Source of the DNA: Psychromonas algicola
GTDB lineage: Bacteria; Pseudomonadota; Gammaproteobacteria; Enterobacterales; Psychromonadaceae
Reading direction: 5' to 3'
DNA: 64,000 bases
NCBI RefSeq assembly: GCF_004378355.1
Contig: NZ_SNUB01000012.1
Span: 33,787 to 97,786 of the forward strand
A program made the position numbers and the translations under genes. Of this stretch, positions 50,987-61,783 are shown piece by piece (within the stretch, counting starts at the first letter, position 1; each line of letters starts with the position of its first letter). Under the pieces are notes generated by a model. That model searched no databases. It worked only from the letters and a program-made list of their open reading frames with translations, and was not told the DNA's origin.

Positions 50987-53701
50987 GTGAATTTGTCTAA
51001 ATATACTCACAACACACAGGAATATGATTTCCGAAAATCGCTTGAATCTGAATTTGAACAGTTTATTGATCAACAATCAAAGCGCTTTGATCATGAAAAC
51101 TGTTTAAAAATAGATTTACATTGTCATGACCATAACAGTGATATACCTGACGAATTATGGGGACGAATTTTACGCTTACCAGAAACCTGGTTAAAAACAA
51201 AGAAGCTGGTTAAAGCTTTAAAAGGAGCTGGTAGTGAGGTTGTCACAGTCACTAACCACAATAACGCAAGATCTTGTTGGGATTTAATCGACAAAGGAAT
51301 TGACACCTTAGTCGGTGCTGAATTTACCTGTTATTTTCCTGAATACGAACTCTTCATTCACGTATTAGCTTATGGGTTTACCAAGCAACAGGAAATCGAA
51401 CTGAATAATAAACGCCAAAATGTTTATGATTTTGTGCGTTATACTGCCGAGCAAGATATTCCAGTTATTTTGCCTCATCCTTTATATTTTTATACCAGAA
51501 ACGAAAAAATTGATTTATCACTATTTGAAAAATTAGCAGTTATGTTTTCTCGTTTTGAAGTCCTTAATGGGCAACGAGATTTATGGCAAAGCGTATTAAC
51601 ACTAAATTGGATAGAGAGCTTAACGCCCGATAAAATTCATCAATATGCACTAAAACATAAGCTCAACCCAGCCTCTTTTGGCGTTGACCCAAATAAACAT
51701 AAGGTCTTCACTGGTGGTTCAGATGACCATACAGGAATCTTTGCAGGTCAATGTGGCTCTCGCTTGTATATACCTAACTTACAAGAGAGATTGAAAACAG
51801 AAAGTCCCTCTCAACTTGCACTAGAAGCAATAAAGTTAGGTAATATTGCGCCTTTTGGTAAAGTTGCTGAAAATCAAAAACTTAATATTTCTTTATTAGA
51901 TTACTTTTCACAAGTCGCCACTAAAATTAAAGACCCTGGTTTATTACGCATTTTATTACATCGAGGTTCTACATGGGATAAAGTCGGTTGCTTTGCTATC
52001 AGTAACGCAATGTTAGAAATGCAAAAGCACAAAAAAACCATGAAATTTTTCGATTTTGTACATGATGCATTACAAGGAAAAAAACCCAATAAATTGCTTA
52101 AATGGCAAGTTACTAAAGACTATAAATTTTGCATCACCAAACTAGAACAAATAGCTGATGCAAAACGTAATCAGCCTGATCAGTTTATAGAAATCGCGAA
52201 CAATGCAATGAGTGAACTCTTTACTCACTTAAACTTACTCATTGCAAAACGTGTCACTGCCGCTATTAAAGACAACAAAGGGGTTTTATTAGACAGTTTT
52301 TCAGCAGAAGAGTTAACTCGAAAACTGGAGGTTCCAAGTCAATTAACCGCTTTATTTTTAGGTGGCAATAAACGTAAAGATAATATGAGCAACATCAATA
52401 TGAGTAAGGTGTTTGATAATTTATCATTCCCTGTGTTGATTAGCTTTATTCTGGCAGGGTCAAACTTAGCTTCAACACGAGTTCTCTATCAAAACCGTCA
52501 TTTATTAAATCAATTTGCTCAAAAATTAGGTAAAAATGAGCATAGCAAGCGCGCGTTATACCTAACCGATACATTACTCGATAAAAATGGTGTTTCGACT
52601 TCTTTGTCTGGAAAATTAAAAGAAATTCAACATTCAAATTTACCTATCGATTTCTTAATTTGTCATAGTGAAGCAACATCAGATTCACACTTACATGTTG
52701 TCAAACCCATTGCTGAATTTAATGTGAAGCGTTATGGCGACCAACAAATTCGTATTCCCGATTTAATGGAAATAGCGCGTATCTTTTATGAAGGTGGTTA
52801 CGATCGCATAGTGTGTTCAACAGAAGGTCCAATGGCATTTATATCCTTGTTTATACAACAAATGTTTAATGTACCAAGTTATTTTTTTATGCATACCGAT
52901 TGGATAGACTTTATTAAACACACTACCGACCTTAACCAATATGAGCGAGATAGAGTAAGGCGTTTAATGCGTGCATTATACAATCGTTATGATGGTATTT
53001 TTGTACTTAACCAAGAACATAAGCAATGGTTAACTGGGCATGAAATGCAACTAGCAGAAGATAAAGTATTCTTAACGGCACATCATACTCAAGCGCGCAA
53101 CCAGCAAGCAACAGCTATTGATAAGTCAGAATTAATACCAGGTGCAAACCAAGATACTCCCGTATTATTTATTGCATGTCGTATTAGCCAAGAAAAGGGC
53201 TTATTTGATTTGCCAGAGATCATCACATTGGCAAAACAACGTCTGCCCAACCTTAAAATTGTTATTGCAGGCTCTGGACCTGCCACCGAAGAGCTAAAGG
53301 AAAGACTACCTGAAGCAATATTCCTAGGTTGGCAAAGCAAAGCACAACTAGCTTCCTTATACCTGGGTTTAGATCTATTTATATTCCCATCGCGCTTCGA
53401 TACCTTCGGTAATGTCATTCTCGAAGCATTCGCACATGGCATGCCTACCCTCGCATACAACTGCAAAGGTCCGAAAGATATTATCCAAAATCAGGTCAAT
53501 GGTTACCTAGTAGAAACGATTCCTGAGATGGCGGATGCAGTAGTGAACTTCTTCACAGATAAAAATAGCCAAGAAACAATGCGTCAGAAAGCCCTGCAAC
53601 GTGCACAACAATATCAGGCAGAGCCTATTATGCAGCAATTTTTAAGTGACCTTGGGTTAGATCAACGAAGCACTTATACACAACAAAAAACGGTAGCTTA
53701 A
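50987..53701 (+). CDS. PHP phosphoesterase domain fused to GT4 glycosyltransferase
   Basis: Two-domain protein of 904 residues. The PHP domain (about 35-290) shows DLHCHDHNSD (43-52), VTNHN (canonical D replaced by N90), GAE (E112), LPHPLY (H164), EVLNG and GGSDDHTG (D246, H248), so most metal ligands are kept. A helical linker follows (about 300-520). The GT4 domain (about 520-885) has a C-terminal Rossmann half with ISQEKGLFDLPEII, IAGSGP, and PSRFDTFGNVILEAFAHG, the nucleotide-sugar motif in its D-x7-E form. The start is GTG (50987) with AAGG upstream; TTG at 50993 is possible. The next gene starts 1 bp after its stop. Confidence 0.8.
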   Translation: MNLSKYTHNTQEYDFRKSLESEFEQFIDQQSKRFDHENCLKIDLHCHDHNSDIPDELWGRILRLPETWLKTKKLVKALKGAGSEVVTVTNHNNARSCWDLIDKGIDTLVGAEFTCYFPEYELFIHVLAYGFTKQQEIELNNKRQNVYDFVRYTAEQDIPVILPHPLYFYTRNEKIDLSLFEKLAVMFSRFEVLNGQRDLWQSVLTLNWIESLTPDKIHQYALKHKLNPASFGVDPNKHKVFTGGSDDHTGIFAGQCGSRLYIPNLQERLKTESPSQLALEAIKLGNIAPFGKVAENQKLNISLLDYFSQVATKIKDPGLLRILLHRGSTWDKVGCFAISNAMLEMQKHKKTMKFFDFVHDALQGKKPNKLLKWQVTKDYKFCITKLEQIADAKRNQPDQFIEIANNAMSELFTHLNLLIAKRVTAAIKDNKGVLLDSFSAEELTRKLEVPSQLTALFLGGNKRKDNMSNINMSKVFDNLSFPVLISFILAGSNLASTRVLYQNRHLLNQFAQKLGKNEHSKRALYLTDTLLDKNGVSTSLSGKLKEIQHSNLPIDFLICHSEATSDSHLHVVKPIAEFNVKRYGDQQIRIPDLMEIARIFYEGGYDRIVCSTEGPMAFISLFIQQMFNVPSYFFMHTDWIDFIKHTTDLNQYERDRVRRLMRALYNRYDGIFVLNQEHKQWLTGHEMQLAEDKVFLTAHHTQARNQQATAIDKSELIPGANQDTPVLFIACRISQEKGLFDLPEIITLAKQRLPNLKIVIAGSGPATEELKERLPEAIFLGWQSKAQLASLYLGLDLFIFPSRFDTFGNVILEAFAHGMPTLAYNCKGPKDIIQNQVNGYLVETIPEMADAVVNFFTDKNSQETMRQKALQRAQQYQAEPIMQQFLSDLGLDQRSTYTQQKTVA

Positions 53702-53702
53702 T

Positions 53703-54581
53703 ATGCAGATAAATAAACCACCGTTAACAACAAAAGAGCAACTGAATTTTTTGTTAACCAATCGTATTCCAAGGCGTTGGTTAACATTAATGATGGGCCG
53801 ATATAGTGCAATTGAAAGCCCTTTATTAACAAAAATATCAATTGCTATTTGGCAGTTATTTGCTGAAGACTTACGTTTACAAGACGCTAAAAAAAGCCAT
53901 TTCACTAGTTTAGGAGAATGTTTTACCCGACAGTTAAAAGAGGGTTTGCGTCCTATTAATTCACAACCTGAAATGGTAACTAGCCCCTGTGATGCAATTA
54001 TTGGAGCACATGGGTACATTAAGGATAACGAAGTATACCAAGCAAAAGGTTTCCCATATTTACTGAGTGACCTTATACCAGACTCAGCATTAGCAGATAA
54101 ATACCGCAATGGGACATTTGTTACATTGCGCCTTAAATCGAGTATGTATCACCGTTTTCATGCGCCAGTAAAGTGCACTGTTAACCAAGTTAACTATCAA
54201 ACAGGTGATACGTGGAACGTTAATCCAATCGCGCTTAAAAAAGTAGAAAAGTTGTTCTGTAAAAATGAACGTGCGGTAATTGAACTTCAACTTGAAAATA
54301 GTACATCCAGTATCACCCTTGTACCCGTTGCCGCTATCTTAGTTGCGAGTATGAAATTTCATTTTTTACCACACACCTTAGATCTGCGTTATCAAGGCGA
54401 AAACATTATTCCTTGTAATGCAAGCTTTGATAAAGGCCAAGAAATGGGATATTTCCAACATGGCTCTACCATCATTGTTTTTGCTAGCGAAGGTTACCAA
54501 TTATGCGATCACATTGAAGAAGGCATGATGATTAAAATGGGTGAAGCTTTATTAACCAACACACAAATAACTAATACGTAA
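53703..54581 (+). CDS. Phosphatidylserine decarboxylase-like proenzyme
   Basis: Protein of 292 residues, similar in size to Psd. The autocatalytic set is complete: D97 in SPCDAII, H150 in MYHRFHAP and the GST cleavage motif at 254-256 (HGSTIIVF), where the new N-terminus becomes the pyruvoyl group. The N-terminal RIPRRWLTLMMGRYSAIESPLL is also Psd-like. It probably decarboxylates phosphatidylserine or a related serine-headed lipid at the membrane. It is translationally coupled to the preceding glycosyltransferase gene, a context unlike housekeeping psd beside mscM or rsgA, so it may be a paralogue with a special substrate. Confidence 0.82.
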   Translation: MQINKPPLTTKEQLNFLLTNRIPRRWLTLMMGRYSAIESPLLTKISIAIWQLFAEDLRLQDAKKSHFTSLGECFTRQLKEGLRPINSQPEMVTSPCDAIIGAHGYIKDNEVYQAKGFPYLLSDLIPDSALADKYRNGTFVTLRLKSSMYHRFHAPVKCTVNQVNYQTGDTWNVNPIALKKVEKLFCKNERAVIELQLENSTSSITLVPVAAILVASMKFHFLPHTLDLRYQGENIIPCNASFDKGQEMGYFQHGSTIIVFASEGYQLCDHIEEGMMIKMGEALLTNTQITNT

Positions 54582-54645
54582 CAGTGCGACACATTCAACA
54601 TAACTTTTTTAAACATTATTTATTTTTATTAATTAAGGAAACTGT

Positions 54646-55272
54646 ATGACTTTTTTTGAAGAACTACAAAAACAACGCTGGGATGATCATCGCTACTATC
54701 ATCATAATCGTATCAACCAATTTTTGCATTTATTAAGTGCTTGTTGTTTTCTTGGTAGTTACATTTTGGTTTTTTACTACCCTGCAGCTGCTGCATTAGT
54801 AGGTTGGCTACTAGCCATGGTTCTACGTCAAACCGGGCACTTTTTCTTTGAACCACAAACTTATGACCAAGTTAATAATGCAACTCATGAGTACAAAGAA
54901 AGTATAAAAGTAGGTTATAACTTAACCCGTAAAATGGTGCTACTCTCAATCTGGGTTTTAGTACCGGTTGTATTGTATTTTAAAGTTGATTTTTTTGGGT
55001 TATTCCAACCTTTCACCAGCTTTTCTGAGTTTATTAATAATATGGCCATCATATGGTTATTTGTTGGACTAGGCGCCATTGCTTTCCGCACATTACATTT
55101 ATTCAAATTAATGGGGGTACAAACAGGGCTTGTATGGATGAGCAAGATTATCACCGACCCTTTCCACGATATTAAAATCTATCACAAATCACCTTATTAC
55201 ATTTTAAAAGGTGAAATGTACGATAATATGGATGAATGGTATCAAGATAGAACCTTTGAAAATAAAGCTTAA
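54646..55272 (+). CDS. Mpo1-like (DUF962) membrane protein
   Basis: Polytopic protein of 208 residues with about four hydrophobic segments. It carries the two signatures of the DUF962/Mpo1 family: YHHNRINQFLH (about 18-28) and TGHFFFEP (about 63-70), whose histidines bind iron in yeast Mpo1, a dioxygenase that shortens 2-hydroxy fatty acids. A C-terminal extension with TDPFHDIKIYH adds more histidines. It is last in the cluster, 64 bp after the Psd-like gene, with ribosome site AAGGA and a strong terminator after it. Assignment rests on these two motifs, so the reaction is inferred. Confidence 0.65.
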   Translation: MTFFEELQKQRWDDHRYYHHNRINQFLHLLSACCFLGSYILVFYYPAAAALVGWLLAMVLRQTGHFFFEPQTYDQVNNATHEYKESIKVGYNLTRKMVLLSIWVLVPVVLYFKVDFFGLFQPFTSFSEFINNMAIIWLFVGLGAIAFRTLHLFKLMGVQTGLVWMSKIITDPFHDIKIYHKSPYYILKGEMYDNMDEWYQDRTFENKA

Positions 55273-55306
55273 ACGGCGCTAGTAGAAACCGATCTCTGCA
55301 ATACAA

Positions 55307-55344
55307 CCAATAAAAAACCCTAGCAAGCTAGGGTTTTTTATTGG
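55307..55344. terminator. Strong bidirectional terminator after the lipid cluster
   Basis: Perfect 18-bp inverted repeat (55307-55324 with 55327-55344) with core CCCTAGC/GCTAGGG, only AA between arms, and T-runs on both strands. It separates convergent transcription from aroA. Confidence 0.9.
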
Positions 55345-55366
55345 CTTCAAACTTGATGTATTGAAT

Positions 55367-56659
55367 CTATAAACTCACTAAAGCTAACTTCTCAAAGTAG
55401 TCAGGGAAGGTTTTAGACGTACATTTAGGATCGTTAATTGTCACAGGTGTTCCGCTTAACGCGACCAATGAAAAACACATCGCAATACGATGATCATCAT
55501 AAGTATCTATTTCAGCATGTTTGATTTGAGCAGGTGCAGTCACCTCAATAAAGTCATGACCTTCAACCACTTCTGCGCCGACTTTACGTAGCTCAGTTGC
55601 CATCGCATATAAACGGTCAGTTTCTTTCACACGCCAGTTATAAACATTAGTGATTTTAGTGGTACCTTCAGCAAATAAGGCGGCAACGGCAATGGTCATC
55701 GCAGCATCAGGAATATGGTTCATATCCATATCAATCGCTTTTAATTCACCTTTACTCGCTTTAATATAATCATCACCCCATTCAATATTGGCGCCCATTG
55801 CTTCTAGTGCATCAGCGAATTGAATGTCACCTTGTACAGATTTTTTACCAATACCCGTTACTTTAATGCTTCCACCGCCAATGGCAGCCGCCGCTAAAAA
55901 GTATGAAGCCGATGATGCATCACCTTCCACTAAATATTGTCCAGCAGCTTGGTAAGTTTGACCGCCTTTAATATTAAATACTTGGTACTCACCCCCGACA
56001 TTATCAACTTCAACACCAAAATCTTGCATAATTTGTAGTGTGATTTTAATGTAAGGTTTTGAGACTAGCTCACCTACTATTTCAATGCTTGTATCTTCTG
56101 ATGCCATTGGCGCAGCCATTAAAAATGCCGTTAAGAATTGGCTTGATACGCTGCCATCAATAGTGATTTTTCCACCTTTCAGCCCGGTACCTTTGATTTT
56201 TAATGGTGGGTAATTTTCATTTTGTAAATAAGTCACGTCTGCACCAGCTTGTTGAAGTGAATCAACTAAAGAACCGATAGGACGTTCAAACATGCGAGGC
56301 TCACCGGTTAAAGTATATTCACCTTGGCCTAAACATAAAGCGGCACATAAAGGGCGCATTGCTGTTCCAGCATTACCTAAAAACAACTCAAGATCACCTA
56401 ATGCTTGAGTGTTAAACGCGTGCCCTAACCCTTCAACAACACATTGTTTTTTATCTGCTGATAATTGATAGTTAACGCCTAATTTTTTTAACGCGTTAAG
56501 CATATGACGAATGTCATCACTATCTAATAGGTTAGTTAACGTCGTTGTTCCCTTTGCTAACGCAGCTAATAGTAAAGCGCGATTAGATAGGCTTTTTGAC
56601 CCAGGTAAATTAATTTCGCCATCGACTTTTTTAATCGGGTTTAATAATAACTGTTCCAT
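55367..56659 (-). CDS. aroA: EPSP synthase (3-phosphoshikimate 1-carboxyvinyltransferase)
   Basis: Sixth step of the shikimate pathway, joining PEP and shikimate-3-phosphate. It has 430 residues. [18 protein letters not shown] near the N-terminus, [25 protein letters not shown], the VKETDRL motif and [11 protein letters not shown] are all present. Gly of the NAGTAMRP loop matches glyphosate-sensitive class I enzymes. It lies 14 bp after hisC. Confidence 0.98.
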   Translation of the reverse strand: MEQLLLNPIKKVDGEINLPGSKSLSNRALLLAALAKGTTTLTNLLDSDDIRHMLNALKKLGVNYQLSADKKQCVVEGLGHAFNTQALGDLELFLGNAGTAMRPLCAALCLGQGEYTLTGEPRMFERPIGSLVDSLQQAGADVTYLQNENYPPLKIKGTGLKGGKITIDGSVSSQFLTAFLMAAPMASEDTSIEIVGELVSKPYIKITLQIMQDFGVEVDNVGGEYQVFNIKGGQTYQAAGQYLVEGDASSASYFLAAAAIGGGSIKVTGIGKKSVQGDIQFADALEAMGANIEWGDDYIKASKGELKAIDMDMNHIPDAAMTIAVAALFAEGTTKITNVYNWRVKETDRLYAMATELRKVGAEVVEGHDFIEVTAPAQIKHAEIDTYDDHRIAMCFSLVALSGTPVTINDPKCTSKTFPDYFEKLALVSL

Positions 56660-56673
56660 TGTATTTTGTTCTC

Positions 56674-57780
56674 TTATTTCAAGTTTAAAACGTGTGTTAA
56701 CGCTTGTTTAAATCGTTGATTTTCAGCTTCCGTGCCGATACTAATACGCAAATGCTGTGGTAAACCGTAGCCCGTAATTGGACGTACAATCACCCCTTCT
56801 AATAATAATTTTTGATAAACCTCATCACCTGATTGCCCAACATTCACTGTGATAAAGTTCCCCATAGATGGAATATAATCTAATTTATTCGCTTCAAAGA
56901 AGGCACATAAATCTTTCATACCCGCATTATTTAAATTAACGCTATCTACAAGGTATTGCTGATCTTTTAAAATCGTTTCAGCGGCTTTTAATGCTAATGC
57001 ATTACAATTAAATGGCTGACGCACACGATTCAAGATATCTGCGATATCAGGATGTGAAATACTATAACCAACACGTAAACCAGCTAAACCATAAGCTTTA
57101 GAGAAAGTACGTGAAACAATTAAATTAGGAAACTCAGCAATCCAAGCAATAGCATTACCACGGCGTTGTTCCGCGGCATATTCAAAGTAAGCTTCATCCA
57201 ACACCACTAACACATCACTTGGCACTTTAGTTAAAAATGCTTTAATTTCATCTTGCTCTAAAAAAGTACCTGTAGGATTGTTTGGATTAGCAATAAAAAT
57301 CAATTTAGTATTATCAGTAATCGCAGCAGCCATCGCCGTTAAATCATGACCGTAATCTTTTGCTTTAACCACTACCGCTTTAGCACCGATGGCTTGTGTT
57401 ACGATTGGGTAAACGACAAAAGCATGTTCAGCAAACATCACTTCATGGCGAGGTTCAACAAATGCACGCGCCACTAATTCTAATAAATCATTAGAGCCAT
57501 TACCTAAAGTTACTTGATTGATTTCAACCGAGTATTTATCTGCTAAGGCTTGCTTTAAATAAAATCCATTAGCATCAGGATAACGTGTTAATTCAGTTAA
57601 TTCTTTTTGCAAAGCCGCTTTAACCGAGTCACTTAACCCGAGTGGGTTTTCATTAGATGCTAGTTTCACGATATTAGTAATGCCTAATTCGCGTTCTAAT
57701 TCATCTGTTGGTTTGCCAGCTTGGTAAGGATGTAATTTTTGCACCCCTGGATTGGCCAAGCTTAAAAAATCACAACTCAT
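56674..57780 (-). CDS. hisC: Histidinol-phosphate aminotransferase
   Basis: PLP class I/II aminotransferase of 368 residues acting in histidine synthesis. It shows [62 protein letters not shown] and the PLP-lysine motif [17 protein letters not shown]. It stands outside a his operon, between serC and aroA, where this aminotransferase paralogue is often found and may also act on aromatic keto acids, so substrate breadth is uncertain. Confidence 0.92.
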   Translation of the reverse strand: MSCDFLSLANPGVQKLHPYQAGKPTDELERELGITNIVKLASNENPLGLSDSVKAALQKELTELTRYPDANGFYLKQALADKYSVEINQVTLGNGSNDLLELVARAFVEPRHEVMFAEHAFVVYPIVTQAIGAKAVVVKAKDYGHDLTAMAAAITDNTKLIFIANPNNPTGTFLEQDEIKAFLTKVPSDVLVVLDEAYFEYAAEQRRGNAIAWIAEFPNLIVSRTFSKAYGLAGLRVGYSISHPDIADILNRVRQPFNCNALALKAAETILKDQQYLVDSVNLNNAGMKDLCAFFEANKLDYIPSMGNFITVNVGQSGDEVYQKLLLEGVIVRPITGYGLPQHLRISIGTEAENQRFKQALTHVLNLK

Positions 57781-57811
57781 ATCAATTCCTTCAAAGAAGC
57801 CATTAGTTGTG

Positions 57812-57836
57812 AGTGATCAGTCATGGCCTGATCACT
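57812..57836 (-). repeat. Inverted repeat between serC and hisC
   Basis: Nine-bp perfect stem AGTGATCAG / CTGATCACT with a 7-nt loop in the 77-bp gap. No T-run follows on the minus strand, so it is an RNA processing or stabilising stem, or an operator, rather than a terminator. Confidence 0.5.
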
Positions 57837-57857
57837 GCAACTAAAAACTAACGACTT

Positions 57858-58946
57858 TTATGCATATTTCTTTTCAAACGCATTCATAAAATCAACCAAG
57901 GCTTGAACGCCTTCAATTGGCATTGCGTTATAAATACTGGCACGCATTCCACCCACCAACTTGTGACCTTTTAAGGTCAATAGTCCAGCTTCTTTGGCTT
58001 CCGCTAAGAAAGTCCCATTTAAACTGTCATCGGCTAAAGTAAATGGAATATTCATACGACTACGCACACTCGCATCCACATTGTTTGCATAGAATGGTGA
58101 ATCATCAATGGTTTTATATAACAATTCAGCTTTCGCAATATTGCGTTTTTCAATTTCAACCAAACCGCCTTGCGCGAGTAACCACTTAAATACTAACCCG
58201 GCCAAATACCAAGAATAAGTCGGTGGCGTATTATACATTGAGTCAAAATCACTTAATGTTTGATAATCAAAAATAGTTGGAATAGCTTCACGCGCTTTAC
58301 CAACAAGATCTTCACGAACAATGACAATCGCTAAACCCGATGGGCCGATATTTTTTTGTGCGCCTGCGTAAATCAATCCAAATTTTGATACATCAATAGG
58401 ACGCGACAAAATGGTTGAACTCATATCTGCAATTAATGGCACCACACCAGTTTCAGGCGTATCAAAAATTTCAATGCCTTCAATGGTTTCATTCGGGCAG
58501 TAATGCACATAAGCCGTACCGGCATTAATGTTCCATTCAGAGCAAGGTTTCACTGAGATTTTGCCATCATCAGTGGTTTGCATAATATCGGTTTCTTTAA
58601 TTCTTGCGTGCTTTTTAGCTTCAACAACAGCAGACTTAGACCATTGACCCGTTAAGATATAATCAGCGTCTAACTTATCACCTAATAAATTAAGTGGAAC
58701 AGCAGCAAACTGACCTCGTCCACCACCATGACAAAATAAAACTTTGTAATTATCAGGAATAGACATTAATTCACGTAAATCAAGCTCAGCTTGCTTCGCC
58801 ATTGCCATATACTCAGGGCTACGGTGACTTACTTCCATGACAGAAATACCTGACTCCTGCCAATTACAAAATTCGCTTTGTGCTTGCTGCATCACTGCTT
58901 CAGGTAACATGGCAGGTCCAGCACAAAAGTTATATTTCTTTGTCAT
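57858..58946 (-). CDS. serC: Phosphoserine aminotransferase
   Basis: PLP enzyme of 362 residues converting 3-phosphohydroxypyruvate to phosphoserine, and also serving pyridoxal phosphate synthesis. It starts [16 protein letters not shown], has [30 protein letters not shown] and the PLP lysine in [17 protein letters not shown], and ends [17 protein letters not shown]. It lies downstream of gyrA behind a terminator. The serC-aroA neighbourhood is conserved, with hisC between here. Confidence 0.98.
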   Translation of the reverse strand: MTKKYNFCAGPAMLPEAVMQQAQSEFCNWQESGISVMEVSHRSPEYMAMAKQAELDLRELMSIPDNYKVLFCHGGGRGQFAAVPLNLLGDKLDADYILTGQWSKSAVVEAKKHARIKETDIMQTTDDGKISVKPCSEWNINAGTAYVHYCPNETIEGIEIFDTPETGVVPLIADMSSTILSRPIDVSKFGLIYAGAQKNIGPSGLAIVIVREDLVGKAREAIPTIFDYQTLSDFDSMYNTPPTYSWYLAGLVFKWLLAQGGLVEIEKRNIAKAELLYKTIDDSPFYANNVDASVRSRMNIPFTLADDSLNGTFLAEAKEAGLLTLKGHKLVGGMRASIYNAMPIEGVQALVDFMNAFEKKYA

Positions 58947-59010
58947 TACTCACTCTCTTATTAAGAAGATCTTTAACCATTGATAACGATATTATTACAT
59001 AGCTTAAAAC

Positions 59011-59039
59011 AAAATAAGCGGCTATTCGCCGCTTATTTT
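59011..59039 (-). terminator. Intrinsic terminator after gyrA
   Basis: Twelve-bp stem AAAATAAGCGGC / GCCGCTTATTTT with a 5-nt loop; the minus strand continues GTTTTAAG. It lies 18 bp past the gyrA stop. Confidence 0.85.
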
Positions 59040-59056
59040 ATTGTGAAGCACTATTG

Positions 59057-61783
59057 CTATTCAGGAGTTTCAGTTGCCTGTTCATCTACAGTATCAACTG
59101 CATCTGATTGGCCTTCCTGCTCACTGTTTTCAGTAGCTGAAGCATTTTCCTCTTCATCACCTTCATAAACAGGTAAATCTTTCATTTCTTCGATGCGTTG
59201 TAACGCTACGATTTTTTCATCATCACGAGTTTTAATTAACGTGACACCTTGAGTGTTACGTCCAACAATCGATACACCACTAACTGGCGTACGTACTAAT
59301 GTACCTTTGTTAGAAATCAACATGATTTCGTCATTTTCATCAACTTGAACCGCGCCAACCACTTTACCGTTACGCTCGCTCACTTTAATAGAAATAACAC
59401 CTTGTGTCGCACGACTCTTAGATGAGTAATCCGCTAATGCAGTACGTTTACCGTAACCATTTTCAGTCGTTGTTAAGATATGGCCTGTTTCGTTAGGCAC
59501 AATCAGAGAAACAACTTTGCCGCCTTCGTTTAGCTTGATACCACGAACACCCGTTGCAGTACGACCCATTGGACGAACACCTTTAAATTTAATCTCAGGG
59601 TTGCCGTTTTCATCTAATACTGGGTTACCTGCTTCATCCGTAACCACACTCTCTTCAGCTTCTTTAAAGCGAACCACTTTACCCGCATCAGAGAACAACA
59701 TGATTTCATTCGTTCCATCAGTTAATGCTACACCGATTAGTTCGTTATCATCATTTAAGTTAATCGCAATTAAACCACTTGAACGTGGACGACTGTAAGC
59801 ACTTAATGCTGTTTTCTTAACCGTACCGTTTGCTGTTGCCATAAATACATATTTATCATCTTCGTATTCACGTACTGGCAAGATTGCAGTAATACGTTCG
59901 CCCTCTTCAAGCGGCAAGATATTGACAATCGGACGACCACGCGCTTGACGAGAAGCTAATGGTAGTTGGAATGTTTTCAGCCAGTACAAACGACCGCGTG
60001 TTGAGAAACAAAGGATCGTATCATGTGTACTTGCCACTAATAGTTTCTCGATGAAATCTTCATCTTTCATCTTAGTCGCCGCTTTACCTTTACCACCACG
60101 ACGCTGTGCTTCGTAATCTGATAATGGTTGGTACTTAACGTAACCTTCGTGAGAAAGTGTGACTACTACGTCTTCTTCAACGATTAAATCTTCCATACAT
60201 AAATCTGATTCAGATTCAGTAATTTCTGTACGACGTTTATCAGCAAAGTTATCACGTACTTCTTCAAGCTCTTCTTCAATCACTTCCATCAAACGTGCAG
60301 GACTTTCAAGAATGAATAATAAAGCAGCAATGATTTCTAATAGCTCTTTGTATTCGCCTAATATTTTCTCGTGCTCAAGACCTGTTAATTTGTGTAGGCG
60401 TAAATCAAGAATCGCTTGTGCTTGGATTTCAGTCATAAAGTATTGGTTATCACGGATACCAAACTCAATCGCTAATCCATCAGGGCGAGCCGCATCAACA
60501 CCGCTTGCTTCTAACATTGCAGCAACATCACCTAAATCCCAACCGCGTGATTGTAGACCTAGTTTCGCTTCAGCTGGTGTAGGAGAGTTACGGATCAATT
60601 CAATAATTGGTTCAATGTTAACTAATGAAATTGCTAACCCTTCAAGGATATGTGCACGATCACGTGCTTTACGTAATTCAAATACAGTACGACGTGTTAC
60701 TACTTCACGGCGATGTAGAATAAACGCTTCTAGCATTTCTTTAAGGTTAAATAGTTTTGGCTGACCATGGTCCAATGCAACCGCATTAATACCAAATGTC
60801 ACTTGCATTTGTGTTTGTGCGTAAAGATTATTTAGAATAACTTCACCCACTTCACCACGCTTAACTTCAACCACCATACGCATACCGTCTTTATCAGACT
60901 CATCGCGTAATGCACTAATCCCTTCAATTTTTTTATCTTTAACAAATTCAGCGATTTTTTCAATCAAACGCGCTTTGTTAACTTGGTAAGGAAGCTCATG
61001 AACCACAATGGTTTCACGACCTGTCTTTTCATTAATTTCAACTTCCGCTTTTGCGCGCACTTTAATTTTGCCGCGACCGGTTTTGTAAGCTTCAATAATA
61101 CCTTTACGACCATTGATAATACCAGCCGTCGGGAAATCTGGTCCCGGGACATGTTCAATCAATTCATCAATGGTAATATCTTCATTTTTAATTAACGCTA
61201 AACAAGCGCTGATCACTTCACCTAAATTATGTGGCGGAATGTTTGTTGCCATACCAACCGCAATACCTGAAGAACCATTGATTAATAGGTTAGGAATTTT
61301 AGTAGGTAATACTTCTGGAATGAATTCAGTACCATCATAGTTAGGTACGTAATCAACTGTTTCTTTTTCTAAATCGGCTAATAATTCATGCGCTAATTTC
61401 TGCATACGGATTTCCGTATAACGCATCGCCGCCGCACTATCACCATCGACAGAACCAAAGTTACCTTGGCCGTCAACTAACATGTAACGTAAAGAGAAGT
61501 CTTGCGCCATACGTACAATTGTATCGTAAACCGCTGTGTCACCATGTGGATGGTATTTACCGATTACATCACCAACAACACGTGCTGATTTTTTATAAGG
61601 TTTATTCCAATCGTTACGTAGGATATTCATCGCGAACAAAACACGGCGATGTACAGGTTTTAGACCATCGCGTACATCAGGTAATGCACGTCCTACGATC
61701 ACGCTCATTGCATATTCAAGATAAGAATTTTTTAATTCATCTTCGATATTAATTGGAGAAACGTCAGAAGCAAAATCGCTCAT
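59057..61783 (-). CDS. gyrA: DNA gyrase subunit A
   Basis: Breakage-reunion subunit of gyrase, 908 residues. The catalytic tyrosine is Y122 ([10 protein letters not shown]), the quinolone region reads [10 protein letters not shown] with T83 and D87, and the C-terminal wrapping domain has the GyrA box QRRGGKG. The tail is acidic. T83 stands where E. coli has serine; threonine is normal in several genera and is not by itself evidence of resistance. A ribosome site AAGGAT precedes the ATG. It is divergent from ubiG. Confidence 0.98.
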   Translation of the reverse strand: MSDFASDVSPINIEDELKNSYLEYAMSVIVGRALPDVRDGLKPVHRRVLFAMNILRNDWNKPYKKSARVVGDVIGKYHPHGDTAVYDTIVRMAQDFSLRYMLVDGQGNFGSVDGDSAAAMRYTEIRMQKLAHELLADLEKETVDYVPNYDGTEFIPEVLPTKIPNLLINGSSGIAVGMATNIPPHNLGEVISACLALIKNEDITIDELIEHVPGPDFPTAGIINGRKGIIEAYKTGRGKIKVRAKAEVEINEKTGRETIVVHELPYQVNKARLIEKIAEFVKDKKIEGISALRDESDKDGMRMVVEVKRGEVGEVILNNLYAQTQMQVTFGINAVALDHGQPKLFNLKEMLEAFILHRREVVTRRTVFELRKARDRAHILEGLAISLVNIEPIIELIRNSPTPAEAKLGLQSRGWDLGDVAAMLEASGVDAARPDGLAIEFGIRDNQYFMTEIQAQAILDLRLHKLTGLEHEKILGEYKELLEIIAALLFILESPARLMEVIEEELEEVRDNFADKRRTEITESESDLCMEDLIVEEDVVVTLSHEGYVKYQPLSDYEAQRRGGKGKAATKMKDEDFIEKLLVASTHDTILCFSTRGRLYWLKTFQLPLASRQARGRPIVNILPLEEGERITAILPVREYEDDKYVFMATANGTVKKTALSAYSRPRSSGLIAINLNDDNELIGVALTDGTNEIMLFSDAGKVVRFKEAEESVVTDEAGNPVLDENGNPEIKFKGVRPMGRTATGVRGIKLNEGGKVVSLIVPNETGHILTTTENGYGKRTALADYSSKSRATQGVISIKVSERNGKVVGAVQVDENDEIMLISNKGTLVRTPVSGVSIVGRNTQGVTLIKTRDDEKIVALQRIEEMKDLPVYEGDEEENASATENSEQEGQSDAVDTVDEQATETPE

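Noticed and set aside
60159..60764. 201-codon frame on the plus strand inside gyrA
   Set aside because: It is antisense to the fully conserved GyrA, is rich in Ser/Arg as expected for a mirror frame, and matches no family I recognise.
59057..61783. Quinolone-resistance mutation in GyrA (T83)
   Set aside because: Threonine at this position is the natural state in several genera and D87 is unchanged, so it cannot be read as acquired resistance.
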